A stretch of DNA of 51,244 nucleotides from Candidatus Sulfopaludibacter sp. SbA3 (GTDB lineage: Bacteria > Acidobacteriota > Terriglobia > Bryobacterales > Bryobacteraceae), in assembly GCA_945893365.1 (NCBI GenBank), contig CAMDED010000040.1:1-51244 (forward strand). Direction: 5' to 3'. The notes below the pieces were generated by a model that was not told the DNA's origin, did not search any database, and worked only from the letters and a program-made list of their open reading frames with translations. Positions 31,997 through 40,439 of this stretch are shown here, in pieces. How positions within the stretch are numbered: position 1 is the first letter of the stretch; every line of letters starts with the position of its first letter. Both the position numbers and the translations under genes were made by a program.

Positions 31997-33673
31997 TTAA
32001 CGCCCAAAATACGCGTGCGGTTCCGGTATCGCCGCGCCGTCCTTCCTCGGTGACGAAGCGCCATAGTTGATGCGCGCCTTCGAATCGTGGATCACCGCCT
32101 GTCCTCCGCCGACCCACCCGGAGAATTCCCCCAACACGTCCAAGCGGTGCCCTTTCGCCGTCAACGCCTCCCTCACGTCCGCCGGAACGCGCGATTCAAT
32201 CATCACGTCGCACCCGCCAAAGTTCAATTTCGTAAACCGGGGCGCTTCCAGCGCCGCCTGGATGTTCATCTTGTGATCCACCAGGTTCGAGACGAACTGA
32301 GCGTGCGCCTGCGATTGATTCAACCCGCCCATGATTCCAAACCCGATGTGTACGCCGTCCTTCTCCATGAAGGCCGGAATGATCGTATGGAACGGACGCT
32401 TGCGCGGCGCGAGCGCGTTCGGATGCGCCGCGTCGAGATCGAAAAGACCGCCGCGGTTCTGCAGATGAAAGCCCATGCCGTCCACGACGACGCCCGATCC
32501 GAAACTCAAGTAGAGGCTCTGAATGAGCGAAGCAATGTTGCCGTCGCGGTCCACGGCGGAAAGATAAATCGTATCGCCCGCGCCATCGAGTGGACTGCCG
32601 TGCCTGACGTCGCACCGCGCCTTCTCCGCGTCAATCAAGCCCGCACGTTCCGCGGCGTACTTCTTGGACAGGATCCCGGCGAGCGGAACTTTGCTGAAAC
32701 GGGGGTCGGCGAGGTAGCGCTGCAAATCCATGTAGGCCAGTTTCTGCGCCTCGATCTTGATATGCAGAGCCTCCGCGCTGCGCTGGCCGTAATCGCCCAG
32801 CGGAAAGCGCTCCATGATGTTGAGCATTTCAAGCGCCGCCATGCCTTGGCCGTTCGGCGGCAGCTCGTAGACCTTCCAGCCGCGATACTCCGTCTTGATC
32901 GGATCGGTCCATTCGGATTGGAAGTCGCTCAGATCCGCCGCCGATAGCGTTCCATCCAGACGCTTCGACGTGGCCAGAATCGCCTTGGCGACCGAACCGC
33001 GGTAGAAGGCGTTCGCCCCACCCGCGGCAATCGCTTCGAGCGCCTTCGCGAATTCCGGATTGCGGAACACTTCGCCCACGGCAGGCGGCATGCCATCGCG
33101 AAGGAACACGCGCCGGCCGTTCTCATCGGCGCCCAGCTTCGAGACTGCGTTCTTCCAATGGTCTTGAATGATTTCCGTCACCGGGAAGCCGTTCGCCGCA
33201 TAGTAGATCGCCGGCCGCAGCAGTTCGGCCCAAGGCAACTTCCCGAACTTACGGTGCAGCTTCTCCCAACCGTCCACGCAGCCGGGCACCGTCACGGACT
33301 GGATACCGTCCTGCGGCATGCCATAGTGCCCTTTTTGTTTCAGCAGCTCGATGGACAAGCCTTTCGGAGCCCAGCCGCTGGCGTTCATCCCCGTGAGCTT
33401 GCCGGTTTTCGCCTCCCAGTAGATGGCGAACAGATCGCCGCCGATTCCATTGCTCATCGGCTCCAGAACGTTGAGCGCGGCGTTCGCGGCAATGGCGGCG
33501 TCCATGGCGGAACCGCCTCGCGCGAGCGCCTGCGCACCGGCCTGCGAGGCGAGTGTCTGACTTGTGGCGACGATTCCATGGCTCGAAATCACCATGGACC
33601 GCGCCTGCGTGCGGTCCTGCGAATAGGTGGGCATGGCGATAAGAAAAGGTACGAGTGCGCAAAAGCTCTTCAT
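31997..33673 (-). CDS. ggt: Gamma-glutamyltransferase
   Basis: This is a 558-residue secreted enzyme that cleaves the gamma-glutamyl bond of glutathione and related compounds. ATG 33673 gives a signal peptide (MKSFCALVPFLIAMPTYS); a GTG at 33685, which overlaps the upstream stop as GTGA, is an alternative start. The proenzyme hallmarks are VVATSQTLASQAGAQALARG near the N-terminus, NGIGGDLFAI, and the autocleavage site at Thr368 (AGDTIYLSAVDRDGNIASLI), which frees the N-terminal nucleophile of the small subunit. FGIMGGLNQSQAHAQFVSNL is the conserved C-terminal part. It is complete. It lies downstream of, and probably in one transcript with, the PQQ-repeat protein. Confidence 0.92.
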   Translation of the reverse strand: MKSFCALVPFLIAMPTYSQDRTQARSMVISSHGIVATSQTLASQAGAQALARGGSAMDAAIAANAALNVLEPMSNGIGGDLFAIYWEAKTGKLTGMNASGWAPKGLSIELLKQKGHYGMPQDGIQSVTVPGCVDGWEKLHRKFGKLPWAELLRPAIYYAANGFPVTEIIQDHWKNAVSKLGADENGRRVFLRDGMPPAVGEVFRNPEFAKALEAIAAGGANAFYRGSVAKAILATSKRLDGTLSAADLSDFQSEWTDPIKTEYRGWKVYELPPNGQGMAALEMLNIMERFPLGDYGQRSAEALHIKIEAQKLAYMDLQRYLADPRFSKVPLAGILSKKYAAERAGLIDAEKARCDVRHGSPLDGAGDTIYLSAVDRDGNIASLIQSLYLSFGSGVVVDGMGFHLQNRGGLFDLDAAHPNALAPRKRPFHTIIPAFMEKDGVHIGFGIMGGLNQSQAHAQFVSNLVDHKMNIQAALEAPRFTKLNFGGCDVMIESRVPADVREALTAKGHRLDVLGEFSGWVGGGQAVIHDSKARINYGASSPRKDGAAIPEPHAYFGR

Positions 33674-33681
33674 GGAGAGAA

Positions 33682-35004
33682 TCACCGTTTGCCGGAGATG
33701 CAGAATAGCGTATTCCGGCCGCGCAGATAGATTTCGCCGTCCGCGATCGCCGGCGTCGCGATGAAGAACTCATCGTTGAGCGTGTTGGTCGCGAGCACTT
33801 CGTATTTCTCGGAGGCCTTCAGAACCACCACGTCGCCGTCCTCGGACGCCATGTACAGCTTGCCGCCCGCGAGCACGGGCGAGGATTTGAAGCTGTAGGG
33901 CTTCGGCAGCCGCTGCTGCTGGTAGTAGGGCTCCCCGGTCTTGGCGTTGAGGCAACTGACGGTCCCGTTGTCGGTCAGGAAGAAAAGCTTTCCGTCGAAC
34001 AGAACCGGCGAGGGCGTATACGAGTTGCCGCGCGTGTTGGTCCACAGGACGGCGTCCGTTCCCGTCAGATCGCCGTCTCGCCCCAAGCGGATCGAGAGCA
34101 TGTTCGGGTCGCGGAAGCCGCTCATCACGATTACCGTATCACCCATCTTCACGGGCGCGGGAATGACATTCTGTCCAAGGCCGCCGCACTCCCAGATCAC
34201 TTTGCCGGTCTTCAGGTCGTAGCTGCGGACCTTATTCGTCGCGCTGACAATCACCTGTCTCCGGCCGGCGTGTTCGATCACGAGCGGCATGGCCCAGGCG
34301 CTGATTTCGTCGCGGTTGGCGCGCCAGATCTCCTTGCCGTTGTTCTTATCGAGCACCACTATGAACGATCCGCTCTGCTGGTCGAAGTTCAGAATGAGCG
34401 AGTCGCCGTCGAGCGCTGGCGCGGTTCCCTCTCCGAACTGGAGGCGCATTTTCATCGCCACGTCCAAATCCTTTTCCCAGATCAGCTTGCCGTCGAGATC
34501 GTAACAATAGATGCCCCGGGAGCCGAAGAAAGCATATACGCGCTTGCCGTCGGTGACCGGCGAATTCGACGCGAAACTGCCGTACATGCGGTGAAAACCT
34601 TCATGGGGGGTGGCGGTCTTCGCGGTTCTTTGCCAGAGGACTTTGCCGGTCTTCCGGTCGAGAGAGACGACTTCGAAGCGATGCTCGGCTTGGGGACCCG
34701 AATTGCCTGGAGGGCCGCCCCGGCGTTGGGTTTCGGGCGCGGCCGGAGCCGCCGCGGGACCCGTTGGAACGGCAGTGGTGAGGAAGATTTTATCGCCCCA
34801 GATGACGGGCGACGAGTGGCCGCGTCCGGCGATCGGCGCTTTCCACTTGATGTTCTCGCCGTCGCTCCAGCGAAGGGGCGCATCGCCTCGCGCGATGCCG
34901 TTGTCGTCGGGCCCGCGCCACTTCGGCCACTGGCCTGGGTCGGCGGCGGCCTGGAGCCACGCCGTGAAAATCGCTAGAGATGCCGTGAAGATTGAACGTC
35001 GCAA
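33682..35004 (-). CDS. PQQ-repeat beta-propeller protein, secreted
   Basis: This is a 440-residue protein. The start is TTG 35004, because AGAGGAG lies about 10 bases upstream and a signal peptide follows (RRSIFTASLAIFTAWLQAAA); codons further upstream do not look natural. The body is an eight-blade pseudo-propeller of PQQ-like repeats (WPKWRGPDDNGIARGDAPLR, VVSLDRKTGKVLWQRTA, YCYDLDGKLIWEKDLD, VRSYDLKTGKVIWECGG, SCLNAKTGEPYYQQQ). It has no haem motif or catalytic Asp-Glu pair of true quinoproteins, so it is probably a structural or binding propeller, as in BamB-like proteins. It abuts the ggt gene. Confidence 0.88.
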   Translation of the reverse strand: MRRSIFTASLAIFTAWLQAAADPGQWPKWRGPDDNGIARGDAPLRWSDGENIKWKAPIAGRGHSSPVIWGDKIFLTTAVPTGPAAAPAAPETQRRGGPPGNSGPQAEHRFEVVSLDRKTGKVLWQRTAKTATPHEGFHRMYGSFASNSPVTDGKRVYAFFGSRGIYCYDLDGKLIWEKDLDVAMKMRLQFGEGTAPALDGDSLILNFDQQSGSFIVVLDKNNGKEIWRANRDEISAWAMPLVIEHAGRRQVIVSATNKVRSYDLKTGKVIWECGGLGQNVIPAPVKMGDTVIVMSGFRDPNMLSIRLGRDGDLTGTDAVLWTNTRGNSYTPSPVLFDGKLFFLTDNGTVSCLNAKTGEPYYQQQRLPKPYSFKSSPVLAGGKLYMASEDGDVVVLKASEKYEVLATNTLNDEFFIATPAIADGEIYLRGRNTLFCISGKR

Positions 35005-35110
35005 GCTCGAAGGTCTCCTCTGTAAAGGTGATGATATCGTCCGGCCCTCGATTTCCGCAAACCGCGTGCCGTGTATTGTAAGATAGTGTGCTGTCCGCAA
35101 CCGGCTTCTT

Positions 35111-36652
35111 ATGGACCACATTCTCTCGATCGTTCTCTTCGCGCCGCTCGCCGGCCTGCTTGTCCTATTGTTCATTCCGAACTCGAACCAAAAGGCCATA
35201 AGGCTGTGGGCCAATATTGCGGCTCTCGCCGGCTTCCTGGTTTCGGTCCCTCTGGTCACATCGTTCGACCGCGCGAAGGATTTTCAATTCGTCGAAAAGG
35301 CCAACTGGATTCCGACCATCGGCGCAACGTATCACCTGGGCATCGACGGCATCGGCCTGATGCTCGTCATCCTCACGACGGCCATCGGATTCATCGCCAT
35401 CCTCTCGAGTTGGAACGTTGAGAAGCGGCTCAAGGAATATTACGCCTTTTTTCTGCTCTTGCAGACCGGCATGCTCGGCGTCTTCATGACGCTCGATTTC
35501 CTGCTGTTTTTCGTGTTCTGGGAACTGGTTCTGGTGCCGATGTACTTCATCATCGCCATCTGGGGCGGACCGCGGCGGGGCTACGCTTCGATCAAGTTCA
35601 TGATTTACACGCTGATCGGCTCGGTGCTGATGCTGCTCGGCATTCTTACTCTCTACTACCAGCACTATGTGCAGTTCCAGACATGGTCCTTCGGGATCGC
35701 CGACCTGATGAAGCTCAATCTGGCGCCTGCGATGGGCTGGTGGGTGTTCTGGGCGTTCTTCGTGGGCTTCGCCGTCAAGGTTCCGATGTGGCCGTTCCAC
35801 ACTTGGCTTCCCGACGCGCACGTGGAGGCTCCGACGGCGGGCTCCGTCGTGCTGGCGAGCGTGCTGCTGAAGATGGGAACGTACGGCTTTCTGCGCTTCT
35901 CGCTTCCGCTGCTTCCGGAAACGGCGAAAGATCCGCGCGTGATCAACGCCATGGCGCTGCTCTCGATCATTGCGATCGTCTACGGAGCGCTCGCATCGCT
36001 TATGCAGAAGGATTGGAAGAAACTTGTCGCCTACTCCTCGGTGAGCCACCTGGGCTTCTGCACGCTTGGCATTTTCGCGCTGAACCCCCTGGGGATCGCA
36101 GGCTCCGTGCTGCAGCAGATCAACCACGGCATCTCAACGGGAATGCTCTTTCTGATTGTCGGTGTCGTGTATGAACGCCGTCACACGCGCGAAATCAAGG
36201 AATACGGCGGTCTGCTGAAGGTCATGCCGATTTTCACGATGGTGTTTCTGATCGCGGCCCTCAGTTCGATGGGCATGCCGCCGCTGAACGGGTTTATCGG
36301 GGAAATCACCATTATCCAAGGCGCGTATCAAGCGTCGTTCAACTGGGCCTTTTGGTGCGCCGTGGGAATCGCGTTGGGCGCGGCCTATTTGCTGTGGCTA
36401 TTCCAACGCACGATGTTGGGCGAATTGGGCAAGAGCAATGAAAAGCTGCTCGACCTCTCGCCGCGCGAGATCGCCGTCTTCGCGCCGCTGCTGGCGGCCT
36501 CGTTCTGGATCGGCCTCTATCCGAAGCCGTTCCTCGAAATTCTGGAGCGGCCCACCGCGCAGATCGTCGAACGGGTTCGCCCGGGCTACCACGCCTCGCA
36601 CAACCTTAAGAATCCGCTCAACGCCCCGGCGCCGTCGGCGGCCTTGCGCTAG
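35111..36652 (+). CDS. nuoM: Complex I subunit M-like antiporter protein, orphan
   Basis: This is a 513-residue membrane protein with about fourteen hydrophobic helices. It has the NuoM/Mrp-antiporter signatures: a Glu in helix 5 (FWELVLVPMYFIIAIWGG), Lys in helix 7 (AVKVPMWPFHTWLPDAHVEA), Lys in the helix 8 region (SLMQKDWKKLVAYSSVSHLG), and His-rich GISTGMLFLIVGVVYERRHT. Length and motifs match the NADH dehydrogenase chain M subunit that pumps protons. No other nuo gene is beside it: the upstream gene is divergent and the downstream gene is unrelated. It may complete an incomplete complex elsewhere or be an extra paralogue. The start has no clear ribosome site. Confidence 0.9.
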   Translation: MDHILSIVLFAPLAGLLVLLFIPNSNQKAIRLWANIAALAGFLVSVPLVTSFDRAKDFQFVEKANWIPTIGATYHLGIDGIGLMLVILTTAIGFIAILSSWNVEKRLKEYYAFFLLLQTGMLGVFMTLDFLLFFVFWELVLVPMYFIIAIWGGPRRGYASIKFMIYTLIGSVLMLLGILTLYYQHYVQFQTWSFGIADLMKLNLAPAMGWWVFWAFFVGFAVKVPMWPFHTWLPDAHVEAPTAGSVVLASVLLKMGTYGFLRFSLPLLPETAKDPRVINAMALLSIIAIVYGALASLMQKDWKKLVAYSSVSHLGFCTLGIFALNPLGIAGSVLQQINHGISTGMLFLIVGVVYERRHTREIKEYGGLLKVMPIFTMVFLIAALSSMGMPPLNGFIGEITIIQGAYQASFNWAFWCAVGIALGAAYLLWLFQRTMLGELGKSNEKLLDLSPREIAVFAPLLAASFWIGLYPKPFLEILERPTAQIVERVRPGYHASHNLKNPLNAPAPSAALR

Positions 36653-36690
36653 GGCGTGGAATGAAACAACTGTTGCAATCGGCAGCCGCC

Positions 36691-36771
36691 GGTGGGGCAG
36701 GCGATCGTCTTCTGCCGCCTGCCTTCTACCGCGCATTCGGCAGGCCACAAACAACGATGGCCTGCCCCACC
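36691..36771. repeat. Inverted repeat, possible REP-like element
   Basis: Arms 36691-36709 (GGTGGGGCAGGCGATCGTC) and 36753-36771 pair with two mismatches over 19 bases. Between them lies a partly self-complementary core with two GCCTGCC/GGCAGGC-type blocks. The layout between two genes is like a repetitive extragenic palindrome. Copies elsewhere cannot be tested in this window. It could also act as an mRNA stabilising or terminating hairpin between the NuoM gene and the SCO gene, but no T-run follows. Confidence 0.55.
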
Positions 36772-36854
36772 GTTACCACCGTTCCAGCGGCACTCCCAGC
36801 CGGACCGCGCCCGTCGGCAGGCGGTCCGGAAGGTCCGACCTTGCGTGCCGATCC

Positions 36855-37691
36855 ATGACCTGGTCGAAAGCCGCGCTCTCCCTGTTTGCGTTCGCCGCCC
36901 TGTGCCACGCCAAACGGTTTCACGGGGAAGGCGTGGTGCTGCGCGTCGATCCGGCGGCGAAGACCGTCATGATTTCTCACCGCGCCATTCCAGGCTACAT
37001 GGACGCGATGGCGATGCAGTTCCAGGCCGCCGACGCGCGGGAGATTGCAGGTCTCAAGCCCGGCGAACAGGTGAAGTTCGATCTTGTGGTGAGTGGGAAA
37101 TCGTCGCGCATCGAGCGAATCGGGACCATGGGCAAGGACGCGATCGAAGATGACGGCGAGAAGGTCAAGCTACCGGAGCCGCGCGAAAAACTGGCCATCG
37201 GCGCGCCTGTTCCGGACTTCCATCTGACCGATCAGGCTGGCGAAGATGCGCGGCTGAGCGACTTCAAGGGCAAGGTCGTCGCCGTCAACTTCATCTACAC
37301 TCGCTGTCCGCTGCCGGAGGTTTGTCCGCGGCTTTCGGCCAACTTCGCGCGAGTGCAGCGCAGGTTCGGCGAGCGCATGGGGAAGGACGTTGTGCTCCTC
37401 TCCCTTACGCTCGACCCTCAGTATGACACTACCGCAACTCTCGCCGCGTACGCTAAAATCTGGAAAGCGGAATATCGCGGCTGGCGATTCCTGACGGGTT
37501 CCGAAGAGGAGATCGGCCGGGTCGCGCGGGCGTTCGGCATGGTGTATTGGCCCGAGGAAGGGCTGGTGGCGCACACGTCTGAAACAGGCGTGATTGGACG
37601 CGGTGGAGATCTCGCCGCGCTGGTTTCGGGTTCGAGTTTCACGGCGGCTCAGATCGGCGATCTGATTGCCTCCGAGTTGGAGGGAAATTAA
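36855..37691 (+). CDS. CusF-like/SCO1-SenC fusion, copper protein
   Basis: This is a 278-residue exported protein. Signal peptide residues 1-19. Residues 22-95 resemble a CusF-like small copper-binding barrel with a Met-rich face (GYMDAMAMQF; Met49, 52, 54). Residues 112-275 are a SCO1/SenC thioredoxin fold (LAIGAPVPDFHLTDQAGE, YTRCPLPEVCPRLSANF), with Cys151 and Cys157 and His240 as the copper ligands. The Cys spacing is five residues, not the usual three; this longer loop occurs in CusF-fused members. It probably delivers copper to an oxidase or handles copper in the periplasm. Its TAA overlaps the next ATG by one base. Confidence 0.85.
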   Translation: MTWSKAALSLFAFAALCHAKRFHGEGVVLRVDPAAKTVMISHRAIPGYMDAMAMQFQAADAREIAGLKPGEQVKFDLVVSGKSSRIERIGTMGKDAIEDDGEKVKLPEPREKLAIGAPVPDFHLTDQAGEDARLSDFKGKVVAVNFIYTRCPLPEVCPRLSANFARVQRRFGERMGKDVVLLSLTLDPQYDTTATLAAYAKIWKAEYRGWRFLTGSEEEIGRVARAFGMVYWPEEGLVAHTSETGVIGRGGDLAALVSGSSFTAAQIGDLIASELEGN

Positions 37692-39337
37692 TGCTTCGTA
37701 CCACGTCATTTCTTGCCGCGGCGCTTTTTCTCGCAGCCTGCGCGTTCGGACAACAATCGAAACCGAAGGATCTGTGCGCGCCGCCGCCTGGTGGAGCGGC
37801 TCCGGCTCTGCCTGCAAAGCTGATGACGGGCCAGGGGAAGTTGCATTTTGCCATTACGACTTCAAACCCCAAGGCGCAGGAGTTCTTCGACCAAGGTGTC
37901 AACCAGATGCATTCGTTCTGGGCGACAGAGGCGGAGCGGTCTTTCCTGCAAGCCGCCGCGCTCGATCCCTCCGCTCCCATGCCGCATTGGGGAATCGCTA
38001 TGGTCGCCGCCGGCGACTACCGCCCGCGCTTCCAGCTCGATCGTGACACGCCGAGTAAGAAGAAGGCCGCCCCGGTGCGTTTGGAACCCGTTGGCGGACC
38101 GAAGCGAGCCATCGAGGCGGCGAAGAAGGCGGTCGCGCTGGCGGAAGTGCCGGGCAAGGCGACTGAGCTCGAAAAGTTGTATATCGCCTCGATTGCCGCG
38201 CGGCGCAGCGGCAAGGGTGAAGACGCCGACGCTGGCTATATCAAGGGCTTGCGCGCGATCGCCGCCGCTCATCCGAATGAAGTGGAGGCCAAGACCTATC
38301 TCGCGCTCCACCTGATGCGAGGCTTCACCACGCCGGATAAGCAGCCGCGGCCCGGTTCCATGGAAGCCGTCGAGATTCTCAAGGATCTCGTAGTGAAGTT
38401 TCCGGAGCACGCGGGCGTGCATCACTACATCATTCACGGATTTGAAGGCTCCACCTTCGCTAAGGACGCTTGGCCGGCCTGCCGCCGGTACCCGGAGCTG
38501 GTTGACAACATTCCGCACGCCTTGCATATGCCCGGGCACATCTGGGCGCAGACCGGAAAGTGGGATGAAGCCGTGAAGTCCTTCGGCGACGCCTCGAATA
38601 ACGAACTGGGATACATCAAGGCGGATAAGCTCTATTCCACCGGACATCACGGCCACAATGTGCATTTCCTGACGATGAGCCTTAGTTTCAACGGCGAATA
38701 CGACAAAGCGGTCGAATCGGCGGAGGGGCTGCTGGGGTTCAAGGAGAATCCGCGCGACGCGGCATCGATCGACAACGTCTACAGCACCTACCGTCAGGGC
38801 TGGTTTGCCATGATGCGAATTCTCGTGCAGAACGAGAAGTGGGACGAAATCCTCACCGGGACCAAGCTGCCGACGTACGACAAACCGCGGGAGCAGGCAT
38901 GGCGGCACTGGGCGCGCGCGCTGGCGTTCAACGCGAAGGGCGACGCGGATGGCGCGGCGAGAGAGGCGCGGGAGATGGACGTTGCGCTTCAAGACTACAA
39001 GAAAAAGACAAAGGGCGACATTGCGCCCCCGCTCGTCGTGGCGCGCCTGGAGCTCGCCGGCCAGACGACTCTGGCCCGGAAGAAGACGGAGAAGGGCCTC
39101 CGGACACTCCAAATGGCTGCAACAAAAGAACTTGCACTGCGGTACACCGAGCCGACCGCGTATCCTCGCCCGGTGCTTGAGGTGCTGGGCGCGGCGGCGC
39201 TCGCGGCCGGAAAGCTGCAAACGGCTGAAACGGCCTTCCGCGGCGCACTCGATCAGTATCCCGAGAGCCGGCGCGCGCGGACCGGTCTGGCGGAAACGCT
39301 GAAGCGCGGAGGCAAGCCGGTTAACGCCGGGTCTTGA
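37691..39337 (+). CDS. TPR-like secreted protein of the SCO operon
   Basis: This is a 548-residue protein with a signal or lipoprotein-like N-terminus (FLAAALFLAACAFGQQ) and helical repeats throughout. It shows the motif set of a family seen in acidobacteria and planctomycetes: GVNQMHSFWATEAERSFLQA, MPHWGIAMVAAGD, GVHHYIIHGFEGS, IPHALHMPGHIWAQTGKWDE. The His-rich motifs suggest a metal or ligand site, but no catalytic function is established. It overlaps the SCO gene by one base and the FAD gene by four (TTGA). Inference: envelope scaffold or sensor working with the copper protein. Confidence 0.8.
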   Translation: MLRTTSFLAAALFLAACAFGQQSKPKDLCAPPPGGAAPALPAKLMTGQGKLHFAITTSNPKAQEFFDQGVNQMHSFWATEAERSFLQAAALDPSAPMPHWGIAMVAAGDYRPRFQLDRDTPSKKKAAPVRLEPVGGPKRAIEAAKKAVALAEVPGKATELEKLYIASIAARRSGKGEDADAGYIKGLRAIAAAHPNEVEAKTYLALHLMRGFTTPDKQPRPGSMEAVEILKDLVVKFPEHAGVHHYIIHGFEGSTFAKDAWPACRRYPELVDNIPHALHMPGHIWAQTGKWDEAVKSFGDASNNELGYIKADKLYSTGHHGHNVHFLTMSLSFNGEYDKAVESAEGLLGFKENPRDAASIDNVYSTYRQGWFAMMRILVQNEKWDEILTGTKLPTYDKPREQAWRHWARALAFNAKGDADGAAREAREMDVALQDYKKKTKGDIAPPLVVARLELAGQTTLARKKTEKGLRTLQMAATKELALRYTEPTAYPRPVLEVLGAAALAAGKLQTAETAFRGALDQYPESRRARTGLAETLKRGGKPVNAGS

Positions 39338-40326
39338 GCCCAATCACGATCATCGGCGGCGGTCCGGCTGGTTCGGCGGCCGCCTTATCGGCCCGATCCC
39401 AGGGCGCGGCGGTGCGCCTCTTCGAAAAGTCGACCTTCCCCAGGCACAAGGTTTGTGGTGAGTTCATTTCGCCCGGCGCTCGCGAGGTGCTGGAAGATTT
39501 GGGCGTTTGGAACGCCTTCGAAGAGTGCGGTCCGCCACGCATCTCACGGGTAGCATTAGCTTTCGGGGCGCGGCACAAGCAGTGGCGGCTGAGCGAGCCA
39601 GGCTTCGGAATGAGCCGCTTCCAATTTGACAACCTGCTGCTCAACCAAGCCCGCGAGCGTGGAGCCGAAGTGATTCACGGCCACGGGGAACCCGCCGGAG
39701 CCACAATCGTCGCGCACGGGCGGCGCGAGTCGGCGCGGGGGGCCCGTCTGTTCGGATTCAAGGCTCACTTCGAGGGTCCCGCCGACGATGCCGTCTCGCT
39801 TTATTTTTTCAAAAGCTGCTACGTTGGAGTGAGTTCCGTGGAAGGAGGCAGGACGAACGTCTGCGGTCTTGCGCCGGAGAGCGTCTTGCGTCCGAATAGC
39901 TTCGAAATCGACCCCATTTTGGTGAGAAATGAGCCCCTTTTCGCCCGAATCCGTCCTCTTTCGCGAGTTTTGGACTGGATGATCACCGGGCCGCTCGTTT
40001 TTGGCCAGCGTTTCGATTCGGGCGCCGCGGGCGAATACCCGGTGGGCGACGCGTTAGGCTTCATCGATCCGTTCACGGGCTCGGGCATGTTGGGCGCGCT
40101 TATCACCGGGCAGATGGCCGGCAGGGCCGCCGCACGGGGAGTTTCGCCGGAGGAATATCTCGGGGAGTGCCGTACCGCACTACGGGGAGCGTATCGGGCT
40201 GCCGCAGTCTTTCGAGCCGCGCTACGGACCGGGGTAGCGGATTGGCTTGGCCCGTTAATACCGGGACCGGTCCTGCTAAACCTGACGCGTCCGAAATATA
40301 CCTCCGGAAACGAAAAAAACCGGTAG
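39334..40326 (+). CDS. FAD-dependent oxidoreductase, geranylgeranyl-reductase-like
   Basis: This is a 330-residue protein with TTG start, overlapping the upstream stop as TTGA. The N-terminal FAD site is TIIGGGPAGSAAALSARSQG, and FEKSTFPRHKVCGEFISPGA is the RxxVCG-type motif of the geranylgeranyl reductase/halogenase-like group. A late YPVGDALGFIDPFTGSGMLG is the FAD-binding GD motif. It is somewhat short against 380-400 residues. The group reduces isoprenoid double bonds or hydroxylates aromatics; the substrate here is unknown. It is the last gene of the SCO-TPR operon. Confidence 0.85.
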   Translation: MSPITIIGGGPAGSAAALSARSQGAAVRLFEKSTFPRHKVCGEFISPGAREVLEDLGVWNAFEECGPPRISRVALAFGARHKQWRLSEPGFGMSRFQFDNLLLNQARERGAEVIHGHGEPAGATIVAHGRRESARGARLFGFKAHFEGPADDAVSLYFFKSCYVGVSSVEGGRTNVCGLAPESVLRPNSFEIDPILVRNEPLFARIRPLSRVLDWMITGPLVFGQRFDSGAAGEYPVGDALGFIDPFTGSGMLGALITGQMAGRAAARGVSPEEYLGECRTALRGAYRAAAVFRAALRTGVADWLGPLIPGPVLLNLTRPKYTSGNEKNR

Positions 40327-40352
40327 GAGCTCGGAGGTTGCCCCCACCGGTT
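40313..40352 (-). terminator. Intrinsic terminator for minus-strand transcription
   Basis: The inverted repeat AACCGGT (40318-40324) / ACCGGTT (40346-40352) has a run of seven A directly to its left on the plus strand. Read on the minus strand that is a GC-rich hairpin followed by TTTTTTT, a textbook intrinsic terminator. It overlaps the end of the plus-strand reductase gene. It implies a minus-strand transcript coming from the right, although no confident minus-strand gene lies there. Confidence 0.65.
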
Positions 40353-40358
40353 CGTCCG

Positions 40359-40421
40359 CTAGTTGCCCAGACCTGGGAGGAAAATATCCACGCCAGGGAG
40401 CGTCGCGGCACTCTTGTACAT
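40359..40421 (-). CDS. Possible 20-residue peptide before the terminator
   Basis: A minus-strand ORF from ATG 40421 encodes 20 residues (YKSAATLPGVDIFLPGLGN after Met) and stops 7 bases before the terminator hairpin. A longer frame to the right in the same phase ends with two stop codons just before this ATG. No ribosome site is visible. It could be the tail of a decayed gene, a leader peptide or chance. Its position at the terminator makes it worth noting. Confidence 0.25.
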   Translation of the reverse strand: MYKSAATLPGVDIFLPGLGN

Positions 40422-40439
40422 CTACTAGACGTAGTGTAC
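40416..40439. promoter_or_regulatory. Palindrome, possible operator
   Basis: GTACA-t-CTAC, a five-base centre TAGAC, then GTAG-TGTAC: the arms pair with one bulged base. It lies over the start of the 20-residue ORF. Function unknown; no nearby regulator gene. Confidence 0.3.

Noticed and set aside
36661-36858. Small plus-strand frame between NuoM and SCO genes
   Set aside because: It spans the inverted repeat, and its sequence is explained by the palindrome; no convincing ribosome site.
37862-39343. Long minus-strand open frame of about 490 codons
   Set aside because: Antisense of the TPR gene of the SCO operon, whose plus-strand protein has clear motifs, signal peptide and coupling. The minus frame lacks any motif.
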